Shown here: positions 7,554-15,370 of the stretch, in pieces
Numbering within the stretch: position 1 is the first letter of the stretch
Layout: the number at the start of each line of letters is the position of its first letter
Made by a program: the position numbers and the translations under genes
Assembly: GCA_035510715.1 (NCBI GenBank)
Contig: DATKGQ010000029.1
Coordinates: 1-59,155, forward strand
Length of the DNA stretch: 59,155 nucleotides
Direction: 5' to 3'
Source of the DNA: DATKGQ01 sp035510715
GTDB taxonomy: Bacteria > Patescibacteriota > Saccharimonadia > Saccharimonadales > UBA4665
The notes under the pieces: generated by a model
Told to the model about the DNA's origin: nothing
Databases searched by the model: none
What the model saw: only the letters and a program-made list of their open reading frames with translations

Positions 7554-8636
7554 ATGTCTTCATCAATCTTTTGCGGTATAGTTGGTCTTCCAAATGTTGG
7601 AAAGTCCACAATTTTTAATGCCCTTACCCACAATCATGCTCTTGTTGCTAACTACCCTTTTGCAACCATAGAACCGAATACCGGTATTGTTAACGTACCG
7701 GACAAGAGATTGTCGGTACTGGGAACCTTGTACAATAGTCAAAAAATTGTGCCTTCAACTGTAAAGTTCATAGATATTGCCGGCCTGGTTTCCGGAGCTT
7801 CCCGCGGCGAGGGTCTTGGCAACCAATTCCTGGCTCACATCCGTACCTGCAATGCCATTGTCCAGGTAGTAAGAGTATTTACCGATCAGAACGTTATTCA
7901 TGTCGGCAGCACAATAAACCCGGATAACGATATTGATATTATCAATACAGAGTTAGTGTTGGCCGATTTGCAAACAGTCCAGCGCCGGCTTCCAAAATTA
8001 CAAAAAGAAGCCAATGCCGACCGTAGACTACTGCCTTTTTATAATAATTTAAAGGAGGCTGAGGCAACCCTTAACAGCGGTAACCCTATCTCTGGCGATA
8101 CTAATATCAACCCCGTTTCTATTTCAGATCTGCAACTAATTACCGCCAAACCGGTAATATATTTATTCAATCTTAATGATAATCAGATGAATGACCAGGC
8201 CTTAAAAGATAAACTCAAACAACATGTCGCTAACCAGCAAGCATTATTCAGCTGCGCTAAGTTAGAGCAGGAATTACTTGATTTAGACGAGGCAGACGCC
8301 CAGGAGTTATTACTTAGTTATGGCCAGGAGCAATCAAGTTTAATAAATCTGGTTCAAGCGACCTATAAGCTGCTGGGTTTACAGAGTTTCTTAACAGCCG
8401 GCGAGAAAGAAGTCCGGGCCTGGACAATTAAAATAGGTGCCACCGCACCCCAGGCAGCCGGTGTTATTCATACGGATTTCGAACGCGGTTTTATTGCCGC
8501 CGAGATAGTCAGCTACCAGGATCTCGTAGATTCCGGATCGATTCTCAAAGCCAGACAAGCCGGCAAAGTCCGCACTGAAGGCAAAGATTATATTATGAGA
8601 CCCGACGACGTCGTTGAATTCCGTTTCAATGTTTAA
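7554..8636 (+). CDS. ychF: YchF/OLA1-family nucleotide-binding translation-associated GTPase/ATPase
   Basis: The 360-residue protein has the P-loop GLPNVGKST (about residues 11-19) and the FATIEP and DIAG motifs of the Obg-related YchF family. The G4 position reads NLND and not NKxD, consistent with the ATP preference known for YchF. The C-terminal TGS domain includes the conserved GEKEVRAWTI and DYIMRPDDVVEFRF stretches. Length matches the family (about 360). The family binds ribosomes and is linked to stress and redox control. It is transcribed alone from an extended -10 promoter and is convergent with tlyA. Confidence 0.95.
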   Translation: MSSSIFCGIVGLPNVGKSTIFNALTHNHALVANYPFATIEPNTGIVNVPDKRLSVLGTLYNSQKIVPSTVKFIDIAGLVSGASRGEGLGNQFLAHIRTCNAIVQVVRVFTDQNVIHVGSTINPDNDIDIINTELVLADLQTVQRRLPKLQKEANADRRLLPFYNNLKEAEATLNSGNPISGDTNINPVSISDLQLITAKPVIYLFNLNDNQMNDQALKDKLKQHVANQQALFSCAKLEQELLDLDEADAQELLLSYGQEQSSLINLVQATYKLLGLQSFLTAGEKEVRAWTIKIGATAPQAAGVIHTDFERGFIAAEIVSYQDLVDSGSILKARQAGKVRTEGKDYIMRPDDVVEFRFNV

Positions 8637-8693
8637 AACATTAATTAAAAGGTTATGTCTAAAAAAATCCCAAAAATTGGTTGCCTGTTTATA

Positions 8694-9440
8694 CTAAATA
8701 ACCGGTTTGGTTGTATTTTGCCGGCATTTTAACAAGTAAAATCTTTCCAGATTTCCTTTTGCCCCAGGTATGCCTGAATCCGCTTTATTGGTAATTACAA
8801 AGTAGTTCCGTGCCCACTGTTCAAAATCTTTCAAGATATCTCTGCGGATTCGGGTATTTTTAATAATTCCTTCGTGCTTGAGTCTGTCATTAGTTGCTTC
8901 AAATTGCGGCTTTACCAGCGCTAGGATAGTGGTCTGCGGCCCACAAAGTTTTTTAATATGCGGCAATACGTCACGGAGTGATATGAAATTGACATCAATT
9001 AACACAATGTCGGGTACTTGCGGAAGAGATTTAATATCACGGATATCAGTTCGTTCATATAATGAGACCCTGCTATCAACCCGTAATTGAGGATGTAATT
9101 GATTAGTGCCGGCATCAACCGCAAACACTTGGCGAGCACCATGTCTAAGGGCGTAATCTGTAAATCCCCCTACCGAACTGCCAACATCTAGGACAACTGT
9201 GTCTTTAAATAATACGAGCAATGAATTGGCTACTGACGCTAACTTATATCCGCCCCTGGAGACATATTGATCAGTAATTAAGAGTGTTATTTTCGCATTG
9301 CTTGGCACTAGGTTATCAGATTTATATATCACCCGATCAGCGACTTTTACGTAGCCTAGTTTTATGTATTCCCCTGCCTGACTGCGCGTAGCGGCTAATC
9401 CCAGCCGAAGCATTGCTTGGTCAAGACGGATTTTGGGCAT
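8694..9440 (-). CDS. tlyA: TlyA-family rRNA (cytidine-2'-O)-methyltransferase
   Basis: A 248-residue protein with an N-terminal S4 RNA-binding domain (starting RLDQAMLRLGL, residues 1-60) joined to an FtsJ/RrmJ-type methyltransferase. Visible motifs are SRGGYKL, the SAM-binding VLDVGSSVGGFTDYAL, VFAVDAGT and ALVKPQFE. TlyA 2'-O-methylates 16S and 23S rRNA in mycobacteria and sensitises ribosomes to capreomycin; some members are also called hemolysins. It lies 17 bases after efp on the same strand and is probably the last gene of the rpsF-ssb-rpsR-efp unit. A weak hairpin plus T-run follows at about 8663-8685. Confidence 0.9.
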   Translation of the reverse strand: MPKIRLDQAMLRLGLAATRSQAGEYIKLGYVKVADRVIYKSDNLVPSNAKITLLITDQYVSRGGYKLASVANSLLVLFKDTVVLDVGSSVGGFTDYALRHGARQVFAVDAGTNQLHPQLRVDSRVSLYERTDIRDIKSLPQVPDIVLIDVNFISLRDVLPHIKKLCGPQTTILALVKPQFEATNDRLKHEGIIKNTRIRRDILKDFEQWARNYFVITNKADSGIPGAKGNLERFYLLKCRQNTTKPVI

Positions 9441-9457
9441 AATGATGTTACTAAAAA

Positions 9458-10024
9458 TTAGCGTTTAGCCCGTTCAATATATTCACCGGTACGGGTATTT
9501 ACAATAATAATGTCGTCCTGTTTTATAAAAGCTGGCACTTTGACGGTAAGTCCTGTTTCAAGTCTGGCTTCTTTCAAAACGCTGCTTGACGTGTCTCCTT
9601 TAACGACATTTTCGGTATATGTAACTTTTAAGGGGACTTTCTTGGCAAGTTCGATATTAATAATCCTGCCCTCGAATAACTGAGCAGTGACATGATCGCC
9701 TTCTTTAATGAAACTAAGACTATCACCGACTAGCGACAAAGCAGCACTCAATTGGTCGTATGTTTCATCGTCCATAAGATATAACTTGCTGTCATCTGAA
9801 TATAAAAACTGCATAGCCCTATTGGTAATATCGGCCGTATTGATTTGCTCGTTACCTTTGAAGGTTTTATCCAAGACCTTGCCATCGAGTAAACTTTTTA
9901 TCCGGACAGAGACTATTGAACTGCCCCGACCCATGACTTTTTGAGAATAATCGATAACCCGGTAAGGCACACTATCAAGTTGGAAGATAACACCTTTTTT
10001 GAGATCTGTAATCGATAACGACAT
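9458..10024 (-). CDS. efp: elongation factor P
   Basis: The 188-residue protein has the three-domain EF-P layout: KOW-like N-domain (starting ITDLKKGV), then two OB-like domains, ending with the conserved TRTGEYIERA stretch. EF-P binds between the P and E sites and rescues ribosomes stalled at polyproline. The loop that reaches the peptidyl-transferase centre reads VMGRGSS with Arg33 at the tip, where E. coli has a modified Lys and Pseudomonas a rhamnosylated Arg. No earP-, epmA- or ymfI-like gene is in the window. Several proteins here are rich in Pro-Pro motifs, so EF-P should matter. The start has an AAAGGA site 8 bases upstream. Confidence 0.93.
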   Translation of the reverse strand: MSLSITDLKKGVIFQLDSVPYRVIDYSQKVMGRGSSIVSVRIKSLLDGKVLDKTFKGNEQINTADITNRAMQFLYSDDSKLYLMDDETYDQLSAALSLVGDSLSFIKEGDHVTAQLFEGRIINIELAKKVPLKVTYTENVVKGDTSSSVLKEARLETGLTVKVPAFIKQDDIIIVNTRTGEYIERAKR

Positions 10025-10069
10025 TATTGTGATCCTTTAGTAACGGTTCTGACTGATTTCAGCTTATCT

Positions 10070-10273
10070 TTAACTATTAGCTACGAACGGCAACAGGGCA
10101 ATTTGCCGGGCCCTTTTAATAGCCCGAGCTAAATGACGTTGTTGGCTTTCTGTTAGACCAGTTTTTTTGCGTGTCTCAATTTGCCCATAGATATTGAGAT
10201 AACGCTGCAGTGTTTTGACGTCTTTATAATCAAAGTATGCTACGTCTGTCCGGTCTTTAAATATCTTTGCCAT
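10070..10273 (-). CDS. rpsR: small ribosomal subunit protein bS18
   Basis: A 67-residue basic protein with the family core: YFDYKDVKTLQRYLN, then GQIETRKKTGL and QRHLARAIKRARQIALLPF. bS18 binds the 30S platform as a heterodimer with bS6, whose gene is the first of this operon. The order rpsF-ssb-rpsR is the common bacterial one. It ends 45 bases before efp. Confidence 0.95.
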   Translation of the reverse strand: MAKIFKDRTDVAYFDYKDVKTLQRYLNIYGQIETRKKTGLTESQQRHLARAIKRARQIALLPFVANS

Positions 10274-10294
10274 AAATATACTCCTTATATGTTT

Positions 10295-10777
10295 CTAAAA
10301 TGGGATATCGTCCAGATTAATCGGTTCATCACCGATTTCTTCTATAACAACTTCTTTTTCTTTATCTTTCTTGGACGGTTTTAACTTTTCGTCTGGGGCT
10401 TTATCCAGCACTGCCGCAGCTTCTTGTTCTTGACCAACATTCCCGCCCCGGCTATCCAGGAACGTCACATCGTTGGCCACGACTTCCACTTTTGAGCGTT
10501 TCTGGCCATCTTGCTCCCAGCTACGGCTTTGCAAACGGCCTTGTACCAGCACCCGACGGCCTTTCGCCAAATATTGCGAAACCCGTTCCGCTAATGGTCC
10601 CCAGGTAACAATATCAATAAAGTCGGTGGCTTCCTGCCAGTCGCCGGATTGCGTCCGGTAAGCACGGTTCAGCGCCAAGCCAAAACCACAGACATTTTGC
10701 CCGTTCGGTGTTTGCCGTAACTCAGGATCGCGCGTTAGATTCCCCATTAAAATGACTTGATTAACACTTCTTGCCAT
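10295..10777 (-). CDS. ssb: single-stranded DNA-binding protein
   Basis: A 160-residue SSB. The OB fold covers residues 1-105 (start MARSVNQVILMGNLTRDPEL, then FIDIVTWGPLAE and RVLVQGRLQSRSW). A charged, Lys/Glu-rich linker follows, and the tip is acidic and hydrophobic (NLDDIPF), which is the partner-binding tail found in nearly all bacterial SSBs. It sits between rpsF and rpsR, 21 bases from rpsR. Confidence 0.96.
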   Translation of the reverse strand: MARSVNQVILMGNLTRDPELRQTPNGQNVCGFGLALNRAYRTQSGDWQEATDFIDIVTWGPLAERVSQYLAKGRRVLVQGRLQSRSWEQDGQKRSKVEVVANDVTFLDSRGGNVGQEQEAAAVLDKAPDEKLKPSKKDKEKEVVIEEIGDEPINLDDIPF

Positions 10778-10819
10778 AATTCAATCCTCTCTTATCTAAT
10801 TGTAATTATTGTACTCTTC

Positions 10820-11224
10820 TTAAGTGTTGTCATCGGTATCTTTAGTTTTAGGTTCATCAACCTGATCTTCTTCACTCTCGCTGTGTTCTGCCAGACGTTT
10901 GGCCTTTTCGGCTTTAGCTGCCTCAGCTTTAGCAATCGCTTTAAGGTCGGGTTTTGTGATCAGGAATCGAATCACTTCATCTGTTATATGCAATGTTTTT
11001 TCGACTTTACCGACATTTTCCGATGGTATTTCCACCGTATAGATAACATAAACTGCAGATTCGTGTTTTTTTATCTGGTAGGCTAATTTACGGACTCCCC
11101 AGTTGTCACTGTTTATGATTTTGCCCTTGTTATCAGCTATGATTTTTTCAAACCTGGATGTGGCTTTTTCCAGATCTATCTCCAGACCAGAGTCATAGAG
11201 TATGGCTAGTTCATATTGATTCAT
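10820..11224 (-). CDS. rpsF: small ribosomal subunit protein bS6
   Basis: The 134-residue protein begins YELAILYDSGLE, typical of bS6, with a ferredoxin-like core to about residue 95 (WGVRKLAYQIKKHESAVY). A charged Ala/Lys/Glu/Asp-rich tail of about 35 residues extends it. It is the first gene of rpsF-ssb-rpsR. The start at 11224 has an AGGAG site at 11232-11236 and a leader of about 60 nt from a strong promoter. In many bacteria this leader binds the S6:S18 dimer; the bulged-C motif of that element was not recognised here. Confidence 0.95.
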   Translation of the reverse strand: MNQYELAILYDSGLEIDLEKATSRFEKIIADNKGKIINSDNWGVRKLAYQIKKHESAVYVIYTVEIPSENVGKVEKTLHITDEVIRFLITKPDLKAIAKAEAAKAEKAKRLAEHSESEEDQVDEPKTKDTDDNT

Positions 11225-11293
11225 ATGTGATCTCCTTTAGCATAATGCCCATGCACATTAAAATTAGTCATGAGCTGAGTTATATTAACAAAA

Positions 11294-11322
11294 ATTATAA
11301 ACGAATCTATAAATATCGTCAA
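11294..11322 (-). promoter_or_regulatory. promoter of the rpsF-ssb-rpsR operon
   Basis: On the minus strand TTGACG (11317-11322) and TATAAT (11294-11299) are 17 bases apart, close to the sigma-70 consensus. Transcription should start near 11287, leaving a leader of about 60 nt. It lies directly after the YcaO-like stop codon at 11360. Confidence 0.8.
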
Positions 11323-11359
11323 ATCTTAGATTACAAATCCACCTTATACAAAAACTAAA

Positions 11360-12211
11360 CTACCAATTCGGGCGAGTGAATACATAGATAGTTTCTCCTC
11401 GGATAATTGTTGGTAGCAAATATGGAATTTGACATTTGGTGTTAATTTTTGGATAAATCCATACTACAGTTCCCTGCGGGAAACTTTTTAGTCTGGTTTT
11501 AAAATCTCCTGATATATTAATTTTTTGTGCATTATTATTTTTCCTAACCAATTTAGTAATTAATGGTAAGCTATTGATTTCCTGAATTCTATTTTCTAAC
11601 TCCTTTAAATCCCAAGCAGGTATATTCTTTGGTGAATTTCTTTTATACCAATTACTTCCGACCCAAGATTGAACAGCTTCAAATACAGCTTTGTTGGTTG
11701 CCTTATCGACATTTATATCATGGGCACAACCCAATACCGAATACGGATATTTATACTCATTTTTAATAATACAAACAATTGTATTCCCTGTACTAAATTC
11801 TGATGGGATTAATCCAACCACAGCAGAAAAATTACAATCATTAGTAATAAAATCTGCTAAATAATTGTTCCTTATCCGTCTGAGACTTGGCCTTCTAAGC
11901 GCCCACCAGGCAGCTAAGGAGATTCTTTCAATGGCCTCGTTTCTAGCATTAATGACAGCTAAATTCTTATCATAATGTGCGGCACTACTTATATAACCCT
12001 TTTGGCAAACTTTCGATGCTGAAACTTCAAGCAATTCCATGCTTACTCTTAGCTTTACATCATCATATTCAAGACCAGTTGCAGCTGGTCTAAACATTGT
12101 TGTCTCTAATGGGACTCTTAACGTAATGAGAGGATCAAAATAGGCACATAATTCAATTGAATTATTCCTATTTAGATTTATTGAAGACTTGAGGTGATTA
12201 ATTTTTAACAC
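11360..12211 (-). CDS. YcaO-like protein, candidate RiPP or ribosome-modifying cyclodehydratase/thioamidation enzyme
   Basis: The 283-residue product shows the pattern of the YcaO fold. At 71-100 it has a KGYISS stretch leading to NEAIERIS, matching the ATP/Mg-binding ExxER helix (Glu92, Glu95, Arg96). At 160-183 it has GCAHDINVDKA then AVFEAVQSW, matching the family's G-A-H-L-D-P...A...E-x-x-Q segment (Glu178, Gln181). YcaO enzymes use ATP to activate peptide backbone amides and make azolines, thioamides or macroamidines in ribosomally made peptides, or act on ribosomal proteins. It is shorter than typical azoline-forming YcaO proteins and no C/ocin-ThiF partner is adjacent. The start is GTG with a GAGGA site. 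It is the last gene of an AT-rich ABC-F/unknown/YcaO operon. The fold call is by eye and fairly confident; the substrate is unknown. Confidence 0.68.
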   Translation of the reverse strand: MLKINHLKSSINLNRNNSIELCAYFDPLITLRVPLETTMFRPAATGLEYDDVKLRVSMELLEVSASKVCQKGYISSAAHYDKNLAVINARNEAIERISLAAWWALRRPSLRRIRNNYLADFITNDCNFSAVVGLIPSEFSTGNTIVCIIKNEYKYPYSVLGCAHDINVDKATNKAVFEAVQSWVGSNWYKRNSPKNIPAWDLKELENRIQEINSLPLITKLVRKNNNAQKINISGDFKTRLKSFPQGTVVWIYPKINTKCQIPYLLPTIIRGETIYVFTRPNW

Positions 12212-12225
12212 CTCTTCCTCGCTAT

Positions 12226-12768
12226 TTAGACAACCGTAGCGAGCAATTCAACGCTCTTTTGTTGCTCCGCAAAAACAATCTGCCACGATGTTAATTCTGT
12301 TATTGATTTAGCGACAGTAGCCATAGCTTTTGTAATTGTAGGTTGAGACCAAATTTTCGCTTGCAGATCTTGAGCAGAATGTAAAGCTGATAGACAAATT
12401 CTGGCGTTGTCTATTTGCTGCGCGGTTTCAGATAGACCAATTAGCTGTTTGAGAAAATTAGGTTTTCTTGTTACATTGCTTTCAGTAATTTCAACCCAAA
12501 GTGATTGAACTGAACCTAAACTTGTTCTTGCGCTCAGCAATGATAAGGCAGCATTGCTCATATCACTTAATGCTGGAAGCAAGTTAACGGTTTTTGATCC
12601 TTTGTTTATAATTTCTTGTTCAATATTAGCATTAGCTGTGAAAAACAAACTTATACCTTTAAAAAGAAAGTTTGAGTACTCCGCTAATTGATTAATATAT
12701 TCCGCCATTAATTCTTTAGGAATAATACCCATTAAACTCGGTGGCGTCTGACAATTAATTCCTCCCAT
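12226..12768 (-). CDS. unknown helical protein between ABC-F and YcaO genes
   Basis: I do not recognise this 180-residue protein. It is rich in Ala, Ser, Leu, Ile and Gln and looks almost entirely helical, without a signal peptide or membrane helix. It has two cysteines, one at position 6 in a short Gly/Cys/Pro start (MGGINCQTPPS) and one near residue 123. The ATG has a good GGAGAGG site 7 bases upstream, so the start is well placed. The stop lies 14 bases from the YcaO GTG, so translation of the two is probably linked. It could be the YcaO partner, a substrate with an unusual architecture, or an immunity protein; none of these can be proved from the sequence. Confidence 0.6.
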   Translation of the reverse strand: MGGINCQTPPSLMGIIPKELMAEYINQLAEYSNFLFKGISLFFTANANIEQEIINKGSKTVNLLPALSDMSNAALSLLSARTSLGSVQSLWVEITESNVTRKPNFLKQLIGLSETAQQIDNARICLSALHSAQDLQAKIWSQPTITKAMATVAKSITELTSWQIVFAEQQKSVELLATVV

Positions 12769-12827
12769 TTGTTAACCTCTCCACTAATCGTTATTAATAT
12801 ACCTAATTATATTACAAAAATGCTAAT

Positions 12828-14471
12828 TTATTGAATATATGGTGAAGCTTCATTAGATTTCAACACAATTTCCCGATCTACACCAATGGTCTCGATAAAG
12901 TCACGATCATGCGAAACAATTAGCATTGTTCCAGGATATTCTTTTAATGCAATTTCAACACCCTCAATTGTTGGAATATCTAAATAGTTTGTAGGCTCAT
13001 CTAATACCAGTAGATCAGGTTTACTATAAGTAACAGCAGCTAATAATATCTTTGATCGTTCGCCAGGACTCATTTGTCCGACTAACGTATCAAATGAACC
13101 TCTGGGAATATTAAACTTAACTAAGAGGTTGGTAGCCACTGATCGATCGATCCCTAAACATAATTGCATGATATTATCAACCGGTTTAGCGTCCATTTCT
13201 GGCAAAATGTGACTTTGATCGATATAGCCAATTGCACAATTTCTAGCAATAGTACATTGACCGGATTTAATCATTCCTGGATTGAATATAGATCTTATTA
13301 AAGTGGTTTTACCAACACCATTGGGGCCTGACAATAATACTCTTTCTCCATTTTGGATATTAAGATTATATGGTCCGAACAATCTATCAGATTCCGGATA
13401 TTTGATCACTAAATCTTGCATCGATATAGCTGTTTTAAATTCTCCGGCTGTTTCTGCTTCATGTATTCTAAAATTTACTCTCGATTTTTTATTTGGGTTA
13501 TCTGGTCTCCTGGTAGCCAAATGATCTAGCCGGCTTTTAGTTGCTTTAGCGGCTTTAGAGGCAGATGATTGAGCTCTACCGGCAGAATAATTGTGACTTA
13601 ATTTATCGCTATCTGATTTAGTCCGTGATCTCTCAGCGCCATTTGCTCTCTGTAATGCACTTCTAGCCATTAATCTCAAACGCCTAACTTCCTTTTCATG
13701 TTTTTCATAACGTTTAACGGCAGCCTGTCTTGCAACTTCTCTGGCAACTACATATTCGTCATAACCAAGAGCGAATCTATTATCTCCGCCAGTTTCAGTC
13801 ATTTCAATAATTGTCGAGATAGAATTTCTGAGAAATCTTCTGTCATTTGAGACAACTACAAAAGAGGCTCTCGCTTCTTTAATGTATCTTTCTAATACAA
13901 TAATCCCCTCTTTATCTAGATTATTCGTGGGTTCATCAAGAAGTACTACGTCTTGGTTAGACGCGAAAGTAGCTGCCATAGCTAGCCTAGTTCGCTGACC
14001 ACCCGATAAATCACTAATGTATGTATTGGTATCAATATTATCGATACCAGCTTTTCTTAGCGCAGTTTTAATTTTATTATCAAAGTTACCACCAAGTTTT
14101 TCTACACGATCTAACGCTGCTTGATAGATTAATAATGTTTGATCATTCGAACTATAAGATATTTCTTGTGCACTTTGACTAAGATCACTAAAGGCAGATT
14201 CGACGCCGGTGACTTTCTTTAAAAATTCTTCAACCCTAAATTCTACCCATTCATCTAATTGTTGTGGCATGTATCCAACTTCTATTCCCGTTGATAATAT
14301 TTCACCTTCAGTAGGTTGCAATACGCCAGCTAATACTTTCAATAATGTACTCTTACCACAACCGTTAGGACCGACAATGCCGACTTTTTCGCCACTATTA
14401 ATTGTTAAATCAATTCCAGAGAAGATAGGCCTATTGTCATATTCAAAAGCTAAATTTTTAGCAGTTAACAT
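12828..14471 (-). CDS. ABC-F ATPase of the antibiotic-resistance (ribosome protection) type
   Basis: A 547-residue protein with two ABC domains and no membrane helices. Domain 1 has Walker A GPNGCGKST (34-42), signature LSGGQ (155-159) and Walker B VVLLDEPTNNLD. Domain 2 has GPNGVGKTT, an MSPGE signature and LLVLDEPTNYLD followed by an intact SHDR H-loop. In domain 1 the H-loop reads SNDR (Asn209 for His). The linker (about 245-320) is long, basic and alpha-helical, with an R-T-K-S-D-x-D-K motif like that of actinobacterial resistance ABC-Fs such as TlrC/OleB. Such proteins enter the E site and displace antibiotics from the ribosome. It heads the operon with the unknown gene and the YcaO-like gene. 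A self-protection role is inferred. Confidence 0.8.
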   Translation of the reverse strand: MLTAKNLAFEYDNRPIFSGIDLTINSGEKVGIVGPNGCGKSTLLKVLAGVLQPTEGEILSTGIEVGYMPQQLDEWVEFRVEEFLKKVTGVESAFSDLSQSAQEISYSSNDQTLLIYQAALDRVEKLGGNFDNKIKTALRKAGIDNIDTNTYISDLSGGQRTRLAMAATFASNQDVVLLDEPTNNLDKEGIIVLERYIKEARASFVVVSNDRRFLRNSISTIIEMTETGGDNRFALGYDEYVVAREVARQAAVKRYEKHEKEVRRLRLMARSALQRANGAERSRTKSDSDKLSHNYSAGRAQSSASKAAKATKSRLDHLATRRPDNPNKKSRVNFRIHEAETAGEFKTAISMQDLVIKYPESDRLFGPYNLNIQNGERVLLSGPNGVGKTTLIRSIFNPGMIKSGQCTIARNCAIGYIDQSHILPEMDAKPVDNIMQLCLGIDRSVATNLLVKFNIPRGSFDTLVGQMSPGERSKILLAAVTYSKPDLLVLDEPTNYLDIPTIEGVEIALKEYPGTMLIVSHDRDFIETIGVDREIVLKSNEASPYIQ

Positions 14472-14512
14472 AGTATATAGTTTAAAATATTTTTACTATT
14501 TAACAATGACTT

Positions 14513-14542
14513 TTACGTGTATCTTTTGTAATTATTATTCAT
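14513..14542 (-). other. possible leader peptide (9 codons) upstream of the ABC-F gene
   Basis: A short frame reads MNNNYKRYT then stop. It has an AGGG sequence 8 bases before its ATG and ends 41 bases before the ABC-F start. Resistance ABC-F genes in Firmicutes are often controlled by translated short leaders that sense stalled ribosomes, so this is a candidate for the same kind of control. There is no conservation evidence and the frame is very short. Confidence 0.3.
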
Positions 14543-14575
14543 AAAGAATACCCTGAATATGATAGAAATTGCCGG

Positions 14576-15208
14576 CTAATACTGTGTTGACGATGACCTG
14601 GGCATACCAGAATTTATAAAATCATCCAAAACTTTCTTGGCGTATTCCGGGCGCTCGGCTGATGGCATATCACGCCAATAACCTAACCACTCACACAGAT
14701 ACCAGCCTTTATCTCTGCTCCCATCGCCGCACATATAAATCGGATAAAGGGCGAAACAAATATTTTCCAGGGTGCGGTGCTCGTTTTCTTGCTCCGGCTT
14801 TAGCCCAGTTAATATTTTTACTATTTTGATGGCAATATCATGTAATTCCTTGACGGGTATCACATCATACTTTGAATTCATTATTTTCTTGTCAATAGGC
14901 ATTCTAAAGACAATATATTCATCCAGATAGTACTGCTTCTGGTACTTTCTAAAGAGACTTGGATAAAAATAACCGAGCTGATTAATGTTACCTGATTTAT
15001 GTATTGAACCGTAGGCTTTTTGCAGTATATCTCCCAATTTCTTCGGATGGTGATTAAGTAGCTTAAAGAGTTGTGGTAAGAGTCTATTTAAAGGTGAACG
15101 ATACCACTCGTTTGAATAGCTATTGATGCTCATCTCATCAGCCAGCTTGCGGACTAAGACCAGCAGCGCTTTATCTGAATAGTATTTAACTTCTTTTCTG
15201 CTGTACAT
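14576..15208 (-). CDS. unknown protein, 210 residues
   Basis: I do not recognise this gene. The product is rich in Lys, Tyr and Leu, mostly helical by appearance, with no signal sequence or membrane helix. It has two cysteines close together around residues 145-170 in a region rich in Trp and Tyr (GWYLCEWLGYW), which may be the functional core. It is upstream of the ABC-F cassette on the same strand with about 100 bases between, so it might be co-transcribed, but its base composition is closer to the rest of the genome. No function is assigned. Confidence 0.6.
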   Translation of the reverse strand: MYSRKEVKYYSDKALLVLVRKLADEMSINSYSNEWYRSPLNRLLPQLFKLLNHHPKKLGDILQKAYGSIHKSGNINQLGYFYPSLFRKYQKQYYLDEYIVFRMPIDKKIMNSKYDVIPVKELHDIAIKIVKILTGLKPEQENEHRTLENICFALYPIYMCGDGSRDKGWYLCEWLGYWRDMPSAERPEYAKKVLDDFINSGMPRSSSTQY

Positions 15209-15343
15209 AATATTTAGTGATTACGTATAAACGGAACTTTTATTATCTTTAGGGGGTTTGTTGATACACGATTGATCGTGCAATCCTTAAAGATGTGTAG
15301 ACATGCTCAGGTCTGCAGCTGTAGGTTGTGAGTGGAATTTCCG

Positions 15344-15362
15344 GCTGACAAGCAATGTCAGC
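15344..15362 (-). terminator. hairpin after the small His/Gly-rich gene
   Basis: GCTGACA (15344-15350) and TGTCAGC (15356-15362) form a perfect 7-bp stem with a 5-base loop, starting 9 bases after the stop of the gene at 15371. There is no T-run after it, so it may be a stabilising 3' hairpin and not an intrinsic terminator. The rest of 15209-15343 shows no gene. Confidence 0.4.
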
Positions 15363-15370
15363 GTGCAGGT

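Noticed and set aside
11225..11293. S6:S18-binding riboregulator in the rpsF leader
   Set aside because: The leader is short and the characteristic bulged hairpin could not be identified by eye.
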